Position numbers and translations under genes: made by a program. Below are positions 24,540 to 32,106 of a stretch of DNA of 64,000 bases, one piece after another; position 1 is the first letter of the stretch, and the number at the start of each line of letters is the position of its first letter. Source of the DNA: Actinomadura spongiicola (GTDB lineage Bacteria > Actinomycetota > Actinomycetes > Streptosporangiales > Streptosporangiaceae). Below the pieces are notes generated by a model. It saw only the letters and a list, made by a program, of their open reading frames with translations, did no database searches and was not told where the DNA came from. The DNA lies in contig NZ_QVNQ01000010.1 in the NCBI RefSeq assembly GCF_003432485.1, positions 62,001 through 126,000 of the forward strand, in the 5' to 3' direction.

Positions 24540-24656
24540 CGGACAGGTTCGCTACGGGTGGCCCCCATGGCCCTTCGCCCCTCTGAACATTGGCGTCGAC
24601 TTGTCGCCGAAGAAGCTCGACAGATCGCCTCAGGCCGGCTTGACGCCGAATGCGCG

Positions 24657-24921
24657 TCATCCGCGGAGCTTTTCCCAGAAGCCATTCTCGGCGAGCGACT
24701 CTTCGATGTACTCACAGAGCCGTTCGCGTTCGTCGTTGACCTTGTTGAGGGCAAGGCCGAGGCGATGGACGCGACCGAACCAGCACGATCCCACCACTGG
24801 CAATCGATACACCGAGGTCCTGGCCGTCCCGCAGCGTTGCCCCGCGGCCACGGATGAGTGCAGCGGCTCGGCTTTCCGAGGCTGCCCAGTCGTCGGGCAC
24901 CGCGCCCACCGGTCGGGACAT
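24657..24921 (-). pseudogene. Probable frameshifted small gene of unknown family
   Basis: Two minus-strand frames carry coding-like sequence with high GC in the third position. Frame A begins at ATG 24921 and reads DDWAASESRAAALIRG then LRDGQDLGVSIASGGIVLV. Frame B ends at the stop at 24657 and reads VHRLGLALNKVNDERERL, CEYIEESLAENGF and WEKLRG. They meet near 24776, where a one-base shift would give a continuous protein of about 88 residues. I do not recognise the family. It may be a pseudogene, a sequencing error or a programmed shift. Confidence 0.4.
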
Positions 24922-24962
24922 TGGTCGTCCGGAGGGCGGGGAGACTGCGGGACACTGGGACG

Positions 24963-25409
24963 GTGACCTCCGAGAACGGCCGTCCGAGGCCGCCCGTCGC
25001 GAGCACCTCCATCGTGGTGCTGTCGCTGGCGCGGCGGATCGAGAGCGAGCTCAACACCGTTCTCGCACCGCTGGGGCTCACGGTCGGCAGGCTCGGGTTG
25101 CTCGGCCACATCGCCGCCGTGCCGGGAGCGTCGTTCAGCGATCTGGCGCGAATGTCGGGAATCACCGTGCAAAGCGCGCATGGGGCCGTGAAGGCGCTCG
25201 TCGCCGCGGGGCTCGTGCGTGACCACAACGCCCGCGCGGGGTCGGCCTCGACGATCGAGCTGACGGAGCAGGGGCACGAGCTGCTGGACGCGGCGCAGCG
25301 CGCGGTGGCCGAGGTCGACGAGCGGGTGTTCGGCCCGGACTCCCCCCGCGCGCATCAGCGGATCGGGGACGCGATACGCACCGCGTTCGCGGACCCGGCC
25401 ACCGACTGA
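24963..25409 (+). CDS. MarR-family transcriptional regulator
   Basis: Predicted 148 residues from GTG 24963; an upstream extension to 24858 reads as Arg/Pro-rich non-coding sequence. It is a winged helix-turn-helix: LTVGRLGLLGHIAAVPGASFSDLARMSGITVQSAHGAVKALVAAGLVRD, wing HNARAGSASTIELTEQG, then a dimerisation helix. It lies 110 bp upstream of the Dyp peroxidase gene in the same direction. A duplicated palindrome in that gap is the likely operator, so it probably represses the peroxidase/DJ-1 genes. Confidence 0.85.
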   Translation: MTSENGRPRPPVASTSIVVLSLARRIESELNTVLAPLGLTVGRLGLLGHIAAVPGASFSDLARMSGITVQSAHGAVKALVAAGLVRDHNARAGSASTIELTEQGHELLDAAQRAVAEVDERVFGPDSPRAHQRIGDAIRTAFADPATD

Positions 25410-25450
25410 CCTGCCAGAAGACGGCACCTCCCCGCCTTCGACCGACCCCG

Positions 25451-25504
25451 CCTTCAGGTTTCCTGAAGCTTGGGTTAGCCTTCAGGTTATCTGAAGGTTG
25501 GGTT
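25451..25504. promoter_or_regulatory. Duplicated palindromic operator upstream of the Dyp peroxidase gene
   Basis: Two copies of a 26-bp unit (25451-25476 and 25479-25504, period 28 bp, three mismatches) each contain an inverted repeat. These are CTTCAGG-TTT-CCTGAAG (25452-25468) and CCTTCAG-GTTAT-CTGAAGG (25479-25497). The centres are 28 bp apart, nearly three helical turns, so two dimers would lie on one face of the DNA. This is the likely MarR binding site. TTAGCCTT also loosely resembles an iron-regulator box. Confidence 0.75.
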
Positions 25505-25519
25505 CGCAATGGGGGTCTC

Positions 25520-26851
25520 ATGTCCGAACGAACGGGAGGCCGTCTCTCACGGCGCGCCGTCATCACCGCCGCCGCGGCGACCGCCGGTGTGGCGGCGACG
25601 GGCGGAGCGCTGGCGGCGACGCAGCGGGATGGCGCGCCGCCGCGTCCGTCCGGAACCGTGCCGTTCCACGGAGCCCACCAGGCGGGCATCGCGACCCCGC
25701 AGCAGCAGTACGCGTTCTTCGCGGCATTCGACCTGGAATCCACCGACCCGGTGAAAGGCGAGCGTCTGACCCCCGCACAGGCCGCGGCCAACTTCCAGCG
25801 GCTGATGGGTTGGTGGACGATCGCCGCCGAACGCATCACCCAGGGACACGCCCCCGGCCCCAGACCGGGCGGCCGACCGGACGTGCCACCGGACTCCGGG
25901 ATCGCCGACGGCCTGGAACCGTCCCGCCTGACGATCACCTTCGGCCTGGGCCCGGGACTGTTCGCACGCATCGGACAGGAACGTCAACGGCCGAGGCGGC
26001 TCGAACCGCTTCCCGCCTTCCGCACCGACCGGTTGGAGGCCGCATGGAGCGGCGGTGAGCTCCTCGTCCAGATCTGCGGCGACGACCTCCAGACCATCAG
26101 CCGGGCGTTCCGCACCCTACGCAGCCGCGCGCCGGGAGTGGCCCGGCTGCGCTGGACCCAGCAGGGGTTCCTGGGCCGGTTCGGCGACGCGACCCCGCGC
26201 AACCTCTTCGGCCACAAGGACGGCACCGCCAACCCGCGTCCCGGGGACGCCAAGTTCGACCGCGCCGTCTGGTCCGACGGCGCGGACGAGCCCGCCTGGT
26301 TCTCCGGCGGCACCTACCTGGTCTTCCGCAAGATCCGGATGGATCTACCGAAATGGGACACCTCCTCGACGCGCACACAGGACGAGACGATCGGGCGGCG
26401 ACGCGACAACGGCGCCCCGCTCAGCGGCGGACACGAGTTCAGCGCCCCCGACCTCGGCAAGGCGGCACCGCACGGCGGCCTCCTCGTCCCCGCCGACTCC
26501 CATCTGGCCCTGGTGCGGAACGTCCCCATGCTGCGCCGCTCGTACAACTACGACTACGGTTTCCAGGCCAACAGCCAGCCGGTCGCCGATCACCACGACA
26601 CCCCGGGCGAGGACCACGACCACGGCCAGGACATGCCGAAACACTCGGGCGGCGGCCACGCCGCCTACGACGCCGGGACCCTTTTCTGCGCCTACCTGCG
26701 CGATCCCGCCGAGTTCGTACGCGTCCAGCACAAGCTGGCCGAGTCCGACAGGCTCAACGCCTTCATCCGACACACCGGAAGCGCCGTGTTCGCCATGCCC
26801 CCGGGCGCGCGTCCCGGAAAGCACGTCGCCGCCGGTCTGCTCCCAAGCTAA
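25520..26851 (+). CDS. Tat-exported Dyp-type haem peroxidase (EfeB/DtpA-like)
   Basis: Predicted 443 residues. The Tat signal is SRRAVITAAAATAGVAATGGALAA. The Dyp-peroxidase fold has the signature GHKDGTANP at about 232-240 (GxxDG, distal Asp) and further conserved HLALVRNVPMLRRSYNY and LFCAYLRDPAEFVRVQHKLAESDRLN segments. These enzymes bind haem and use H2O2 outside the membrane. Some act with iron uptake, others with copper proteins. A His/Asp-rich loop at about 355-380 (HHDTPGEDHDHGQ) may bind metal. No EfeU/EfeO genes are adjacent. The DJ-1-like gene follows after 36 bp. Confidence 0.92.
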   Translation: MSERTGGRLSRRAVITAAAATAGVAATGGALAATQRDGAPPRPSGTVPFHGAHQAGIATPQQQYAFFAAFDLESTDPVKGERLTPAQAAANFQRLMGWWTIAAERITQGHAPGPRPGGRPDVPPDSGIADGLEPSRLTITFGLGPGLFARIGQERQRPRRLEPLPAFRTDRLEAAWSGGELLVQICGDDLQTISRAFRTLRSRAPGVARLRWTQQGFLGRFGDATPRNLFGHKDGTANPRPGDAKFDRAVWSDGADEPAWFSGGTYLVFRKIRMDLPKWDTSSTRTQDETIGRRRDNGAPLSGGHEFSAPDLGKAAPHGGLLVPADSHLALVRNVPMLRRSYNYDYGFQANSQPVADHHDTPGEDHDHGQDMPKHSGGGHAAYDAGTLFCAYLRDPAEFVRVQHKLAESDRLNAFIRHTGSAVFAMPPGARPGKHVAAGLLPS

Positions 26852-26887
26852 CGACCTTTCCATCCCCCACTCACCAGGAGGTATGAC

Positions 26888-27601
26888 ATGGACAGGCGGA
26901 ACCTTCTCCGCACGGGCACGGTCGCCACCACCGGCCTCGGCCTGGGCCTCATCGCAACGTCCCCGGCGGCGTCGGCGTCACCGCAGCCACCTCGTCCACC
27001 CAAGCGGCTGCGTGTGCACACGGTTCTCTTCGACGGCGTGGAGGAGCAGGACTTCGCCGGCCCGGTGGAGGTCCTCGGCATTATCACCGGGCGGCACGGG
27101 CTGGAGCAGAGCTTCGTCACCGCCGACGGTCCGCGTACGGTCACCACGGCTCACGGTATGAAGATCGCCGTGCAGACCCCCTGGTCCCCCCGGTCGGCCG
27201 ACGTGCTCGTGGTTCCCGGGGGCGGTGTCGGCTCGGAGAGCGGGGTGGGCGGGGAGATCCGCCGCGGAGTCCTGCCCCGAGCGCTCGCGAGCGCGCAGCG
27301 GCCCGGCCTGATCACCACGGCGGTGTGCACCGGGACGCTCCTGCTGGCCGCCGCGAAGATCACGACCGGACGTCCCTGCACGACGCACCACGCCGCCAAG
27401 AAGGACCTCGAAGCCCAGGGCGGCAAGGTCGTCGACGCGCGGGTCGTCGACGACGGCGATCTGGTCACCTCCGGCGGCGTGACCTCGGGCCTCGATCTCG
27501 GGCTGTGGCTCATCGAGCGTTTCTACGGCCCCGAGTCCGCCCTGTTCGCCGAGAAGGTCCTCGAATACGAGCGGCGCGGCACCGTCTGGCGCTCCAGGTA
27601 G
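26888..27601 (+). CDS. DJ-1/PfpI family protein, probably exported
   Basis: Predicted 237 residues. The DJ-1/PfpI fold has the nucleophile elbow AVCTGTLLLAAA (Cys near residue 147), DVLVVPGGGVG and the conserved SGGVTSGLDLGLWLIERFYG. It resembles isonitrile-hydratase/ThiJ-like proteins. An N-terminal DRRNLLRTGTVATTGLGLGL looks like a Tat signal, unusual because most members are cytoplasmic. AGGAGG lies 6 nt before the ATG. It is co-directional with the peroxidase, so a joint role in extracytoplasmic oxidative or electrophile stress is plausible. Confidence 0.85.
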   Translation: MDRRNLLRTGTVATTGLGLGLIATSPAASASPQPPRPPKRLRVHTVLFDGVEEQDFAGPVEVLGIITGRHGLEQSFVTADGPRTVTTAHGMKIAVQTPWSPRSADVLVVPGGGVGSESGVGGEIRRGVLPRALASAQRPGLITTAVCTGTLLLAAAKITTGRPCTTHHAAKKDLEAQGGKVVDARVVDDGDLVTSGGVTSGLDLGLWLIERFYGPESALFAEKVLEYERRGTVWRSR

Positions 27602-27814
27602 GGGACGACGCCGGGGTCTGGTTCGGTACCCGGTTCTGCGCTCGGCCTGGCCTTGGGCCAGGCCGGGCAGTGACGGCGTTGGCCGCAGGAGTTTTTCCAA
27701 CCCCCAGGTGAAGGGGCCCAGAGGAAATCTCTAATCTTACGCCGCCTATTCGAACCGCGTCGCACATCCTGCCCACAGGGGTCCGCTTCGGATCGCCGCT
27801 CGACGCGTTGCGGT

Positions 27815-27850
27815 GTGGCGGGGTTATGCATCACTGCATAACCCCGCCAC
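27815..27850. terminator. Strong bidirectional terminator
   Basis: A perfect 16-bp stem, GTGGCGGGGTTATGCA (27815-27830) and its complement (27835-27850), with the 4-nt loop TCAC. It lies between the convergent DJ-1-like gene and the small secreted-protein gene, 18 bp from the latter's stop. Confidence 0.85.
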
Positions 27851-27868
27851 GTCGCCTTAACGTGAGGG

Positions 27869-28255
27869 TCAGTCCCAGTTGATGGCGAGCTGGTCCAGCA
27901 GTTCGCCGTTCTCGTAGATCTCGACGACGGAGTTCACGCCGCTGCCGTCAAAGGACGGGCTGAAGTCCAGGGCCTCCCACTGTTCCCCGGCGGCGACATC
28001 GGTCTCAGCGACGACCGTGCGCCCGGTGACGTACGTGACTTCCGCCCTCAGGTTGCGGGCCTCCGGGCATTGGACGGACCAGGCCGCGGCGGCCTTCGTT
28101 CCCCATTGGGGAACCGTGACCTCGTCTCCGATGATCTCGGAGTCGCACACCGGCGCCGGAGCGGCCAGGGCGGTGGCGGTCAAGGCCGGAGCGGTGGCCG
28201 GTCCCACCGTTACGATGGCGGCGAGAGAAAGGCCCGCCAGGATTCTTGCACGCAT
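27869..28255 (-). CDS. Small secreted protein
   Basis: Predicted 128 residues from ATG 28255, which has AAGGAGAG 6 nt upstream. The signal peptide is MRARILAGLSLAAIVTVGPATAPALTATALA. The mature domain is about 95 residues with VCDSEIIGDEVTVPQWGTKAAAAWSVQCPEARNLR, two cysteines and a strand-rich C-terminus (VNSVVEIYENGELLDQLAINWD). It looks like a small beta-sandwich with one disulfide. I recognise no named family. Confidence 0.65.
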   Translation of the reverse strand: MRARILAGLSLAAIVTVGPATAPALTATALAAPAPVCDSEIIGDEVTVPQWGTKAAAAWSVQCPEARNLRAEVTYVTGRTVVAETDVAAGEQWEALDFSPSFDGSGVNSVVEIYENGELLDQLAINWD

Positions 28256-28698
28256 CAAACGCTCTCCTTCTGATGCCGTTGAACGGTCTTGACGCAATGC
28301 AGTTTGTGTTCACAAGCCCCGGCCGGTCGACCCCGCCTACGAGAGGATTCCGGTACGGCTAGCACCACCACCGTCCTTCCGAACTCGACAAACAGCCACG
28401 TCCGGCCCGAATTCACTCGGAAAGTGCATGAATCTCGATGCGACTCGCCGCCGGGCGCGTTCCTTGCGAGGGCGGAGCATTCCTCGTCTTCATGACGAAT
28501 CCTGGGCTTGTCATCGGTTGGTCGCCTTCGCCGTCCTCGATCGGGGGGCCTGTAAGAGCACCGCCGGTTCCACCTGCCTCGGCGGCGGGACGCGGTGGGC
28601 GGCCAAAGCTGACGAATCTGTGTCACGTATCGCCTTCTCGCCTGGAAGTCGACGCCGTCCAGTCCCTACCGTGGTGTCCACGACCAGTGAGGAGAGCG
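28256..28698. promoter_or_regulatory. Divergent promoter region
   Basis: This 443-bp region lies between the small secreted-protein gene (minus) and the MOSC gene (plus). The part near 28280-28310 is AT-richer and should hold the minus promoter. Open frames through the region have poor codon use. No operator-like palindrome stands out. Confidence 0.4.
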
Positions 28699-29517
28699 AT
28701 GGCCGTCGTCACCGAGCTGTACAGCTACCCGGTCAAGGGATGCGCGGGAGTGCTGTCGACCGAGGCGGCGCTGACGGAGGCCGGACTGGCGCACGACCGC
28801 ACCTTCATGGTGGTCGACGAGCATGGGGTGGCGCGGACGCAGCGGCGGGATCCGCGGCTGGCGGTCGTCCGACCCGAGATCGACACCGGCGGGGCGCGGC
28901 TGACGCTCCGCGCTCCGGGCGCCGGCGCGCTCCGCGTCGATGTCGAGCTGAGCGCCGATCGGCGGGCGGTGGAGATGTTCGGTGCGCCGTATCCGGGCAT
29001 CGACCAGGGCGATGTCGCGGCACGGTGGCTGACGGAGTGGCTGGGGAAGCCGAGCAGGCTGGTCCGGGTACCGCCGGAGCACGACCGGGTGACCGACGGA
29101 TGGACCCCGGGCACTTCCGGCTACGCCGACAGCAGTGCGGTGCTTCTCATTTCGCGAGCGAGTCTGCAGGGTTTGAACGCCCGCCTCGAAGGCCCGGCGC
29201 TTCCGATGAACCGGTTCCGTCCCAACATCGTGGTCGACGGCTGGGACCGGCCGCACCGCGAGGACGAGGCCCGCCGGGTCATCATCGGCAATGGCGAGTT
29301 GGGCTACGCCAAACTCGCCATTCGGTGCGTCGTCACCACGGTCGACCAGCACACCGGCGTCAAGTCGGGTCCCGAGCCGCTCCGCACGCTCGCCGCTTAT
29401 CGCCGGGCGTCCTCGGGCGGGGTGGCGTTCGGTGCGAAATTCGCCGTGGTGCGTCCGGGCAAACTCGCCGTGGGCGATGAGGTCGTCGTCACCTCGTGGG
29501 AAGAATCCGAACTCTGA
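28699..29517 (+). CDS. MOSC-domain protein (YcbX/mARC-like)
   Basis: Predicted 272 residues from ATG 28699, preceded by GGAGAG; a longer frame upstream is non-coding in character. An N-terminal MOSC beta-barrel (VTELYSYPVKGCAGVLSTEAALTEAGLAHDRTFMVVDE) is followed by a C-terminal MOSC domain. That domain includes MNRFRPNIVVDG, AIRCVVTTVDQHTG and a final VVRPGKLAVGDEVVV. The Cys in AIRC is the conserved residue that binds molybdenum cofactor in YcbX/mARC proteins, which reduce N-hydroxylated compounds. There is no fused ferredoxin domain, so it needs a separate electron donor. Confidence 0.88.
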   Translation: MAVVTELYSYPVKGCAGVLSTEAALTEAGLAHDRTFMVVDEHGVARTQRRDPRLAVVRPEIDTGGARLTLRAPGAGALRVDVELSADRRAVEMFGAPYPGIDQGDVAARWLTEWLGKPSRLVRVPPEHDRVTDGWTPGTSGYADSSAVLLISRASLQGLNARLEGPALPMNRFRPNIVVDGWDRPHREDEARRVIIGNGELGYAKLAIRCVVTTVDQHTGVKSGPEPLRTLAAYRRASSGGVAFGAKFAVVRPGKLAVGDEVVVTSWEESEL

Positions 29518-29657
29518 CCCCCTAACCCTCCGAGAACCCACAGCGATGGAGCCGTGGCGGTCGCATCACAGCGGCGGCTCGGATCTGGGGTTGCCGAATC
29601 GTGGCTCGACGACGTGTCCGGCCGGGTCACCGGTCGCGGTCAGCTATTCCGCGGGGC

Positions 29658-30164
29658 TCAGAGCTTTCCGGGATCGCCGGTCCGGACGAACTCGGCCACC
29701 ACGCCCAGCAGCTGATGGAGGTAGTCGGCAAGGTCGGTGGCGACGGGCTCGAAAGCGCTGTCCCGGGACGCGGCGTGGGACCGAAGGATCGCGCCAGTGC
29801 TGTCGATGGCGTACAGGACGCCGCCGCCGTTGCTCGCGAAAACCACGGCGCCGACGCCGTCGCAGACGTCTACGGCGCCTTCCTCACGGAGCTGGTCGAG
29901 CACGTCTTCGGCTGCGTGGACGAAGTGCCCGTTGCCGATATCGGGCAGCACGACCTCACCGATGACCTGGTAAAAGGCCGCCAAGGCGGGCGGCAGTTCC
30001 CGCAGTCTGGGCGATCCGACCACGTGAAGGTCGGGTTCCCGGATGTGGTTGTCGCCCGGCGGATAGCCGAGGGAGTCCTCGAATCCCGTTAAGAACGGCC
30101 CGAGCATCCGCTCGATCTCCGCACGCCAAGATGTCAGCTCGGTCGTGAAGGCCAGGTCGCTCAT
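29658..30164 (-). CDS. SUKH/SMI1-KNR4-type protein
   Basis: Predicted 168 residues. The sequence LRELPPALAAFYQVIGEVVLPDIGNGHFVHAAEDVLDQL and the strand pattern VGAVVFASNGGGVLYAIDSTGAILR, then FEPVATDLADYLHQLL, match SUKH (SMI1/KNR4) proteins. Many bacterial members are immunity proteins against contact-dependent or polymorphic toxins. No toxin gene is adjacent, so it may be an orphan. It has no strong ribosome binding site. It is divergent from the unknown gene at 30295. Confidence 0.7.
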   Translation of the reverse strand: MSDLAFTTELTSWRAEIERMLGPFLTGFEDSLGYPPGDNHIREPDLHVVGSPRLRELPPALAAFYQVIGEVVLPDIGNGHFVHAAEDVLDQLREEGAVDVCDGVGAVVFASNGGGVLYAIDSTGAILRSHAASRDSAFEPVATDLADYLHQLLGVVAEFVRTGDPGKL

Positions 30165-30294
30165 GTGCTCAGTTCGCCTTTCCGCTGGCCGACGTCAGCC
30201 GTAGCCTTCGAATCGGGCCGTCAAACGCTCGTCGCCCTGGACCCACGCCCGTTCGATGGTCTCGCTTGAGCGAAGCTATGTGCTGGGGGGACAA

Positions 30295-30903
30295 ATGACC
30301 CGTAGCGAAGACGTGGTCGACGCGGAGCGGGATTGGGAGGAGTTCTGGGCCTACCTCTGGCCCGTGTGGCGACGTGTTCTCGCGGGCACCGAGTCGTCGA
30401 CGCCTCCGCCCGCCGGGCCGATCCTGCGGCGACGGCGTCTCACCACCGATTTCGCCTGGGTCGGGACGTTCGAGCCGGTCAGATACCTTCCGGCGGTGAC
30501 GGAGGCGCTCCTGTGGGACGACAACGGCATGGACCTCGGCCCCCTGACCGGGCGCCATTGGGAGCTGCTCCACCTGGGCGGTCCGGCCGTGATCGACGTC
30601 GGTGAGTTGAGCGGCACCCCCGTCGACCACCTCGCGTTGACGGTCGTCGACGTGCGCGACATCGACCGTCTGCGCGAGATTCCGGGCCTGCGGTCCCTGA
30701 CTTTGGCGCACGGCGACTTCGGTGAGCTGCCCCCGCTTGACCAACTCACCGACTTGACCGTTTACGCCGAGGTGACCGTCGACACCACCCGCATCCCCGG
30801 TGTTCGCGTCGTCCGGCGGGACGAGTTGTACTTTCCGCCCTTCGGCCCCGCCGACGTGGACGTTCAGCGGGCTTTCACCACCTGTCCGGGGAGTACGGCC
30901 TGA
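30295..30903 (+). CDS. Hypothetical protein, possible orphan immunity protein
   Basis: Predicted 202 residues from ATG 30295, preceded by a G-run. It is acidic and Trp-rich at the start (AERDWEEFWAYLWPVWRRVLAG). Later it has short leucine-rich strands: VDHLALTVVDVRDIDRL, LRSLTLAHGDFGELPPL and LTDLTVYAEVTVDTT. The pattern resembles LRR-like immunity proteins of actinomycetes, and the divergent neighbour is SUKH-like; this is inference. Its last 29 bp overlap the end of the protoglobin gene on the other strand. Confidence 0.6.
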   Translation: MTRSEDVVDAERDWEEFWAYLWPVWRRVLAGTESSTPPPAGPILRRRRLTTDFAWVGTFEPVRYLPAVTEALLWDDNGMDLGPLTGRHWELLHLGGPAVIDVGELSGTPVDHLALTVVDVRDIDRLREIPGLRSLTLAHGDFGELPPLDQLTDLTVYAEVTVDTTRIPGVRVVRRDELYFPPFGPADVDVQRAFTTCPGSTA

Positions 30904-31456
30904 GCCACAGGATGACCTGGAGGGTCACCGACTTGAACCAGGCCTGGTACATGCGTTCGACGTCGGCTTCGCCGTGGCCCTTCTTCGCCAGGAACGGACG
31001 CATGGTCGCCGTGATCGGGTAGATGAAGGCGACCATGTAGCGCAGCGGGATGTGCGGCACGGACGGAGCGTCGTCGGTCTGGTTCTTCTTCTCGTGAGTG
31101 TGCCGCAGGCCGATCTCGTGGGCGTAGGAAAGCCATTCCTGGTCGTGCGGGCGGCGGCACGTGTCCAGGATCCACTGGCCGAACCGGCCCCGGACGCGGG
31201 TCAGGTAGTCCTCCAGGAGCGTGCCGTCCGGGGTCGAGAAGTAGGCGGCGAGGTGCGGGTGCGCCGCCACGAAGCCGTACCAGACGTCCAGGACGTCCTC
31301 GACCTGGCCTTCCAGGACGTCTCCCGCCATGCGCAGGGCCTCCCGGTCCTCGGCGGTGAACAGCACGCTCGCCTCCAGCTTGGCGAGCTCCTCCAGGGAG
31401 ACGGGGCTGGGCGGGGTCGAACCGTAGGTGTATCCGGCCGGTGCCTGTGTGGTCAT
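30875..31456 (-). CDS. Protoglobin (globin-coupled sensor-type haem domain)
   Basis: Predicted 193 residues from ATG 31456 (GAGGT upstream). It is an all-helical single protoglobin domain: YTYGSTPPSPVSLEELAKLEASVLFTAEDREALRMAGDVL, then DVWYGFVAAHPHLAAYFS. The segment YAHEIGLRHTHEKKN contains the probable proximal His. It continues VPHIPLRYMVAFIYPITATMRPFL. Protoglobins bind O2, CO or NO. The domain stands alone with no kinase or cyclase output. It is divergent from a Cys-rich MarR regulator with a 40-bp inverted-repeat operator between them. Confidence 0.92.
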   Translation of the reverse strand: MTTQAPAGYTYGSTPPSPVSLEELAKLEASVLFTAEDREALRMAGDVLEGQVEDVLDVWYGFVAAHPHLAAYFSTPDGTLLEDYLTRVRGRFGQWILDTCRRPHDQEWLSYAHEIGLRHTHEKKNQTDDAPSVPHIPLRYMVAFIYPITATMRPFLAKKGHGEADVERMYQAWFKSVTLQVILWLRPYSPDRW

Positions 31457-31471
31457 CGTGCCACCTCTCAT

Positions 31472-31511
31472 CTATAGGACTCCTATGCATATATAGAGAG
31501 GAGTCCTATAG
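31472..31511. promoter_or_regulatory. Long inverted-repeat operator between protoglobin and MarR genes
   Basis: CTATAGGACTCCT (31472-31484) is repeated as its exact complement at 31499-31511 with a 14-bp spacer. Each arm is part of a smaller palindrome: ATAGGA-C-TCCTAT around 31480 and AGGA-G-TCCT around 31503, 23 bp apart. The whole intergenic space is only 65 bp, so a protein bound here would cover both promoters. Confidence 0.8.
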
Positions 31512-31521
31512 GGTGTCAAGC

Positions 31522-32106
31522 ATGGGGAGCAATCAGGATGTCGGCGACAAAACCGTCGATGCTCTTGAGCGGCTGACCGTCGCCTACCGGGCCTTCAGCC
31601 AGCAGGTCGCCGGTGCCGAGCGGCTCAGCCCCCTCCAGGCGCAGCTCCTCGCCCTGCTCGCGACCGGGCCGCCGCCGGAGGCTCGCGTCGACGCGCTGCA
31701 CCGCGAACTCCAGGTCTCGCAACCGACCGTCAGCGATGCGGTCACCGCCCTGATCTCCAAGGGCCTGGTGGCCCGACAGCCCGATTCGACCGACCGTCGC
31801 AGGCATCGGCTGTCCCTCACCCCGGCGGGACGGGAGACCGCGGACGGCATCGCCTCCCGGCGCGGGGACCTGGTCGCCGTCGTCGACGCGCTGCCCGTGG
31901 AGGTGCGCGAGACCGTCCTGAACTCGTTGCTGGTCCTTGTCGAGCGGTTCCACCGTGCGGGCGTCATCACCGTGGCCCGGACGTGCCTGACGTGCCGCTT
32001 CCACGAACTGCACGGCGGCGACCACCATTGCGCGCTGCTCAACCTGCACCTCGACGCCGGAGATCTGCGCGTCGACTGCCCCGAGCACCAGCCCGAGAGC
32101 GCCTAG
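31522..32106 (+). CDS. MarR-family regulator with C-terminal four-cysteine cluster
   Basis: Predicted 194 residues. The MarR winged helix lies at about 35-110: LSPLQAQLLALLATG, LHRELQVSQPTVSDAVTALISKGLVARQPDSTDRRRHRLSLT. After the dimer helices a C-terminal extension carries Cys155, Cys158, Cys170, Cys186 and His189 (C-x2-C-x11-C-x15-C-x2-H) with His168/His169 beside Cys170. The spacing suggests a metal or Fe-S site that could sense redox state or NO. It is divergent from protoglobin. Its TAG stop and that of sigJ share the same CTAG. Confidence 0.85.
   Translation: MGSNQDVGDKTVDALERLTVAYRAFSQQVAGAERLSPLQAQLLALLATGPPPEARVDALHRELQVSQPTVSDAVTALISKGLVARQPDSTDRRRHRLSLTPAGRETADGIASRRGDLVAVVDALPVEVRETVLNSLLVLVERFHRAGVITVARTCLTCRFHELHGGDHHCALLNLHLDAGDLRVDCPEHQPESA

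Noticed and set aside
24558..24857. Plus-strand 99-codon frame beginning MAPMALRPSEHWRR
   Set aside because: Its codon use is weaker than that of the opposite-strand frames and the C-terminal part is low quality. The minus-strand two-frame remnant explains the region better.
25479..25504. DtxR/IdeR iron box ahead of the Dyp peroxidase
   Set aside because: GGTTAGCCT resembles part of the consensus, but the site fits better as a duplicated MarR palindrome and the match covers only one half-site.
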